The position numbers and the translations under genes were made by a program. The notes beneath the pieces were generated by a model that was not told the DNA's origin, did not search any database, and was given only the letters and a program-made list of their open reading frames with translations. Source: Neisseriales bacterium (lineage in GTDB: Bacteria; Pseudomonadota; Gammaproteobacteria; Burkholderiales; UBA11063). Taken from it: a DNA stretch of 8,043 nt. Below, piece after piece: positions 4,982 to 8,043 of this stretch. Location: NCBI GenBank assembly GCA_008017145.1, contig SSGY01000189.1:1-8043 (forward strand). Reading direction: 5' to 3'. The number at the start of each line of letters is the position of its first letter. The stretch's first letter is position 1.

Positions 4982-7699
4982 ATGCCCACAAAACTTAAAC
5001 TTTTCAATAATATTCTCCCCAGTAGCCGTATTATTCATGACGAATTATTACGTTATGCTTATGCCACTGATGCGAGCTTATACCGAATGCTCCCGTGGCT
5101 AGTGTTATTGGTTGAAACCGAAGCAGAAGTTATCCAAATTGTTCAAATTGCCAGCCAAAACAAAATTCAGCTAACCTTTCGTGCCGCAGGAACTAGTCTT
5201 TCTGGACAAGCGGTTACCGATCAGGTATTAGTCGTCCTATCTTCATCCAGTTGGCAAAAATATCAAATTAGCCCCGATGGTAGCAGTATAAAACTGGAAG
5301 CAGGAATCATTGGAGCACAAGCTAATCGCTGGTTAGCAAAGTTTAAGCGCCAGATTGGTCCTGATCCTGGTTCAATCGAAGCTGCCAAAATTGGTGGGAT
5401 TATTGCCAATAACTCCAGTGGAATGTGTTGCGGCACGACTAAAAATAGTTATGCAACACTAGAGAATTTACGTGCAGTTTTTAGTGATGGTAGTTTGTTT
5501 GATAGTTCTAATCCAGATGAAGTTACTCAGTTCAAGCAAACTCACGCCGAATTAATTACCAAAATTAGCCAAATTCGTGATCAAATTCGCGCCGATGCAG
5601 CGCTAAGCCAATTTATCCGCAAAAAATTTGCCATCAAAAATACCAGTGGTTATAGTTTGAATGCTTTCATTGATTATGACGACCCAATTAAAATTATCGA
5701 ACGTTTATTGATTGGCTCAGAAGGAACACTAGCTTTTATTAGCGAAGTAACGCTGCAAACTATCCCGATTGAAGAACATCGTGCCTTAAATCTAATTTAT
5801 GGTAAATTGACTGATTTAATCAATCTCACAGTGCAGATATCTGGTTATGATATATCTTCAATCGAGCTATTAGATTCGCTATCACTACAGTCTGTTTCCC
5901 ATATTCAAGAATTACAGCCTTATTTAATTCAGGTTAATGGTGACAGTGCCGCTATCATGGTTGAATTGACCGCTCCGAGTAAAGAATTACTAGATACCAA
6001 GTTAGCTCAAGTTAATGTGGTTATTAACCAAACTCCAATTATTCAGCAGAGTGGTTTCGTGCAGGATACCAAGACTGCTAGCATTTTGTGGAAAGCACGT
6101 AAAGGAGTGTTACCAACTATTGCCGGACAACGACCACTTGGCTCAACAGTAATTATTGAAGATGTGGCAGTACAGATTGAACATTTGCCAGCATTGATTA
6201 GTGATTTACGTTTGATGTTTGAAGAGTTTTCTTATCAAAATGCCGCAATTTTCGGACACGTATTGGCAGGAAATATTCATTTTGTAATTACGCCTAACTT
6301 TACCAATCCAGAAGAATTACAACGCTACGATAAATTTATGCATGCATTCACCGATTTAGTTGCCAATAAATACCAAGGTTCACTAAAAGCCGAACACGGC
6401 AGCGGACGAAATATTGCCCCGTTTGCCTTAGTTGAATGGGGACAACAATGTTGGGATATAATGTGGCAAATCAAAGGATTATTTGATCCACAAAATATTT
6501 TGAACCCTGATGTCAAACTTACTCGTGACAACACCCTGCATATGCATTCATTAAAAGAATCACCAACGGTTGATCCTTTAATTGATAAATGTATGGAATG
6601 TGGCTTCTGTGAGTCAGTCTGCCCATCGCGCAAGCTCAGCCTTACGCCACGCCAACGTAATGCAGTTGCTCGAGGAATGGCACAGCTATCGCCAGAAAAA
6701 CGTGCTAGCTGGCAAGAAACCTATCAGTATTATGCGATTGATAGTTGTGCAACTACTGGGATGTGCCAAGTTTCTTGTCCGGTTGATATAAATACTGGAG
6801 CATATATTCAGAGCTTAAAACCAATTTCTAATACTGTTCTCGACCATAGTAAACTGATTAATAGTAATCGCAACAAAGTTAAAGCAGGTAATTTAGCAGC
6901 AAGTATTATTGGTAAAGCTAATTTACACCAATTAACGGCTAAAATTCACCAACATTTTCCACAAGTTCCAGTCTATCTAGAAACTATGCCACAAGCACGA
7001 TACGCCAAATTTGAAGCAAGTTCAAAAATTACAGAGAAAGTTGTAACTTTAATTCCCGCTTGTCCAAATCGAGTTTTTGCCGCTAATCAAAACTCAGACA
7101 GCTATCCCAGCCAAGAAATATTAGAGAAATTAGGTTTTACTGTCAAATATTTAACTCAAACCAAAGATACTTGTTGTGGACAAATGTATCACTCACAATG
7201 TAACTCAACGATGCAGCAGCAAACTACCAATGGGTTGAAACAATTGTTAACCCCAAATGAAATTTACATTATGGATAATAGTTCCTGCAGTGGTTTTGCA
7301 CAAGATAGTGGAATCAAAGTTTGGGAAATCAGCAGCTTTATTGCCGATAAATTAACAGGAGTAGAACTAAATAAGAAATATCGTAAAATTGCCGTCCATA
7401 TTGATTGTAGTTCAGCCAAGCACGGTTTAGTAAATGAAGCGGTTCTGAATGTATTAAAAAAATGTGCTGATGAATTGGTCTTTCCCGAAGGAATAAAATG
7501 TTGTGGATTTGCTGGGGATAAGGGATTTACCATTCCAGAACTAAATCAAAGCAGTTTATCAAATTTGGCTACTCAGATTAATGACTGCGAAATTGGAGTA
7601 ACTTTTAATCGTAATTGTCAGATTGGACTTAGTTATCACGGGCAAGTTGAATATATTTCATTTATTGAATTGATTTTAAATTGCATAATAAAAATGTGA
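4982..7699 (+). CDS. Fused FAD-binding and 4Fe-4S 2-hydroxyacid (D-lactate-type) dehydrogenase
   Basis: I chose ATG 4982 (905 residues) because AGGA at 4971-4974 lies seven bases before it. The in-frame ATG at 4967 has no ribosome binding site and adds only MQDQF. Domains: an FAD-linked oxidase domain of the PCMH fold (about 35-265), with FRAAGTSLSGQA (66-77), IGPDPGSIEAAKIGGIIANNSSGMCCGT and LLIGSEGTLAFISEV; a C-terminal FAD oxidase domain ending near EHGSGRN and FDPQNILNPD (about 265-515); a 4Fe-4S pair with C537, C540, C543 and C547 (CMECGFCESVCPS) and C589, C595 and C599 (CATTGMCQVSCPV); and two cysteine-rich CCG segments with TCCGQM (730-735) and KCCGFAGD (839-846). This GlcD-GlcF-like fusion matches the roughly 930-residue Dld-II family and, less closely, YdiJ (D-2-hydroxyglutarate dehydrogenase). 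It should oxidise a D-2-hydroxyacid to the 2-oxoacid and pass electrons through the clusters to an acceptor such as quinone. D-lactate is the leading guess; glycolate or 2-hydroxyglutarate are alternatives. No transmembrane segment is evident. Confidence 0.9.
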   Translation: MPTKLKLFNNILPSSRIIHDELLRYAYATDASLYRMLPWLVLLVETEAEVIQIVQIASQNKIQLTFRAAGTSLSGQAVTDQVLVVLSSSSWQKYQISPDGSSIKLEAGIIGAQANRWLAKFKRQIGPDPGSIEAAKIGGIIANNSSGMCCGTTKNSYATLENLRAVFSDGSLFDSSNPDEVTQFKQTHAELITKISQIRDQIRADAALSQFIRKKFAIKNTSGYSLNAFIDYDDPIKIIERLLIGSEGTLAFISEVTLQTIPIEEHRALNLIYGKLTDLINLTVQISGYDISSIELLDSLSLQSVSHIQELQPYLIQVNGDSAAIMVELTAPSKELLDTKLAQVNVVINQTPIIQQSGFVQDTKTASILWKARKGVLPTIAGQRPLGSTVIIEDVAVQIEHLPALISDLRLMFEEFSYQNAAIFGHVLAGNIHFVITPNFTNPEELQRYDKFMHAFTDLVANKYQGSLKAEHGSGRNIAPFALVEWGQQCWDIMWQIKGLFDPQNILNPDVKLTRDNTLHMHSLKESPTVDPLIDKCMECGFCESVCPSRKLSLTPRQRNAVARGMAQLSPEKRASWQETYQYYAIDSCATTGMCQVSCPVDINTGAYIQSLKPISNTVLDHSKLINSNRNKVKAGNLAASIIGKANLHQLTAKIHQHFPQVPVYLETMPQARYAKFEASSKITEKVVTLIPACPNRVFAANQNSDSYPSQEILEKLGFTVKYLTQTKDTCCGQMYHSQCNSTMQQQTTNGLKQLLTPNEIYIMDNSSCSGFAQDSGIKVWEISSFIADKLTGVELNKKYRKIAVHIDCSSAKHGLVNEAVLNVLKKCADELVFPEGIKCCGFAGDKGFTIPELNQSSLSNLATQINDCEIGVTFNRNCQIGLSYHGQVEYISFIELILNCIIKM

Positions 7700-7739
7700 T
7701 TCTAGGATGCAAAAATTACCAGCATAAGAAGGGGTTCTA

Positions 7740-7760
7740 TTGAATAAAAAATTTCTTTAA
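7740..7760 (+). other. Six-codon reading frame (TTG start, MNKKFL then stop) with strong Shine-Dalgarno
   Basis: AAGAAGGGG at 7726-7734 is followed six bases later by TTG at 7740, then AAT AAA AAA TTT CTT and TAA at 7758-7760. The peptide MNKKFL looks like the first residues of a secreted-protein signal peptide. The frame after the stop gives nothing recognisable. It could be a leader peptide, the remnant of a decayed gene, or chance. The rest of the 141-base gap before the outer-membrane gene holds only the terminator and short repeats. Confidence 0.2.
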
Positions 7761-7788
7761 GCTAACAATATAAGTATATTCGCAAATA

Positions 7789-7818
7789 AAAAAGGACAAT
7801 CACTAGATTGTCCTTTTT
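7789..7818. terminator. Bidirectional rho-independent terminator
   Basis: AAAAAGGACAAT (7789-7800) and ATTGTCCTTTTT (7807-7818) form a perfect 12-bp stem around the six-base loop CACTAG. Each strand ends in a run of T after the GC-containing part of the stem. It lies between the convergent dehydrogenase gene (stop at 7699) and the outer-membrane protein gene (stop codon at 7841-7843) and should end transcripts from both sides. Confidence 0.9.
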
Positions 7819-7822
7819 CGTA

Positions 7823-7849
7823 TTATTCTGAGAATAACTCTTAGAATAA
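7823..7849. repeat. TTATTCT/AGAATAA inverted repeat with a second AGAATAA copy at the 3' end of the outer-membrane gene
   Basis: TTATTCT (7823-7829) and AGAATAA (7831-7837) form a 15-base palindrome around a single G. A second AGAATAA (7843-7849) overlaps the stop codon of the minus-strand gene. In RNA, TTATTCT could pair with either copy, giving a 3-base-loop or a 13-base-loop hairpin next to the terminator. It may stabilise the 3' end of the outer-membrane protein mRNA; the repeats are short and could be chance. Confidence 0.35.
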
Positions 7850-8043
7850 GTAACCAACTTTAGCAGTAAGAGCGTTAGTACCATTACCACCACCTGCTGA
7901 ATTGCTACTATTGAAAGCATTAGAGTAGCTATATGCCAATGCTAACATAACAGTTTTGTTAATGTCATATTGGACTTCCGGAGAAATATTATAACCAAAA
8001 TCTTGACCATCATTAACATAACTACCAGTAGCAGTACTAGCAC
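7841..8043 (-). CDS. C-terminal part of an outer-membrane beta-barrel (porin-like) protein, 5' end outside window
   Basis: On the minus strand, reading from the right edge, an open frame of 66 complete codons ends at TAA (7841-7843 on the plus strand). It reads ASTATGSYVNDGQDFGYN, then two apparent amphipathic strands, ISPEVQYDINKTVMLALAYSYS and ALTAKVGYLF, joined by a Gly/Asn/Ser-rich loop (NAFNSSNSAGGGNGTN). The alternating hydrophobic pattern, the terminal Phe and the aromatic residue at -2 (YLF) are the usual recognition signal for the BAM complex. The strand-turn pattern and long polar loop suit a porin or small OmpW/OmpA-like barrel, but the family cannot be decided from the last 66 residues. 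It converges on the dehydrogenase gene across a shared terminator. The start and signal peptide lie beyond base 8043. Confidence 0.82.
   Translation of the reverse strand, partial: ASTATGSYVNDGQDFGYNISPEVQYDINKTVMLALAYSYSNAFNSSNSAGGGNGTNALTAKVGYLF

Noticed and set aside
1..8043. Mobile elements, CRISPR arrays, tRNA or rRNA genes, defence systems, DNA uptake sequences of Neisseria type
   Set aside because: None was seen on either strand. There are no transposase or integrase motifs, no regular spaced repeats, no cloverleaf, and no GCCGTCTGAA copies.

Overview
This window comes from a low-GC (about 40% by eye) Gram-negative bacterium, most likely a gamma- or betaproteobacterium. The evidence is a YgfZ-type Fe-S protein, an outer-membrane-type lipoprotein, a beta-barrel outer-membrane protein with a C-terminal Phe, an enterobacterial-style Tdk and DinB, and an FAD/Fe-S D-lactate-type dehydrogenase. 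I could not identify a genus. All genes read as chromosomal housekeeping or metabolic genes. I see no integrase, transposase, tRNA, CRISPR array, phage or defence gene, and no convincing undescribed system.

Layout: (a) 1-1957, plus strand, is a tight cluster: the 3' part of ygfZ (open at the left edge), upp from a GTG start with a good ribosome binding site, and tdk two bases after upp. upp and tdk form a pyrimidine-salvage pair (uracil to UMP, thymidine to dTMP). (b) 2104-3120, plus strand, encodes a stand-alone lipoprotein predicted to fold as a seven-bladed YVTN-type beta-propeller. (c) 3150-4241, minus strand, is dinB (translesion polymerase IV), convergent with the lipoprotein gene. (d) 4300-7699, plus strand, is a two-gene unit divergent from dinB: a HAD phosphatase of the phosphoglycolate phosphatase/beta-phosphoglucomutase type, and a roughly 905-residue fused FAD plus Fe-S 2-hydroxyacid (D-lactate-type) dehydrogenase. 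The dinB/HAD intergenic space holds a perfect 18-bp palindrome. (e) 7841-8043, minus strand, is the 3' end of an outer-membrane beta-barrel gene. It converges on the dehydrogenase gene, and a strong bidirectional hairpin terminator lies between them.

The points most worth a second look are the palindrome between dinB and the HAD gene, the HAD phosphatase/hydroxyacid dehydrogenase pairing, the Bacillus-like character of Upp beside an enterobacterial-type Tdk, and a six-codon reading frame with a strong Shine-Dalgarno just before the terminator.
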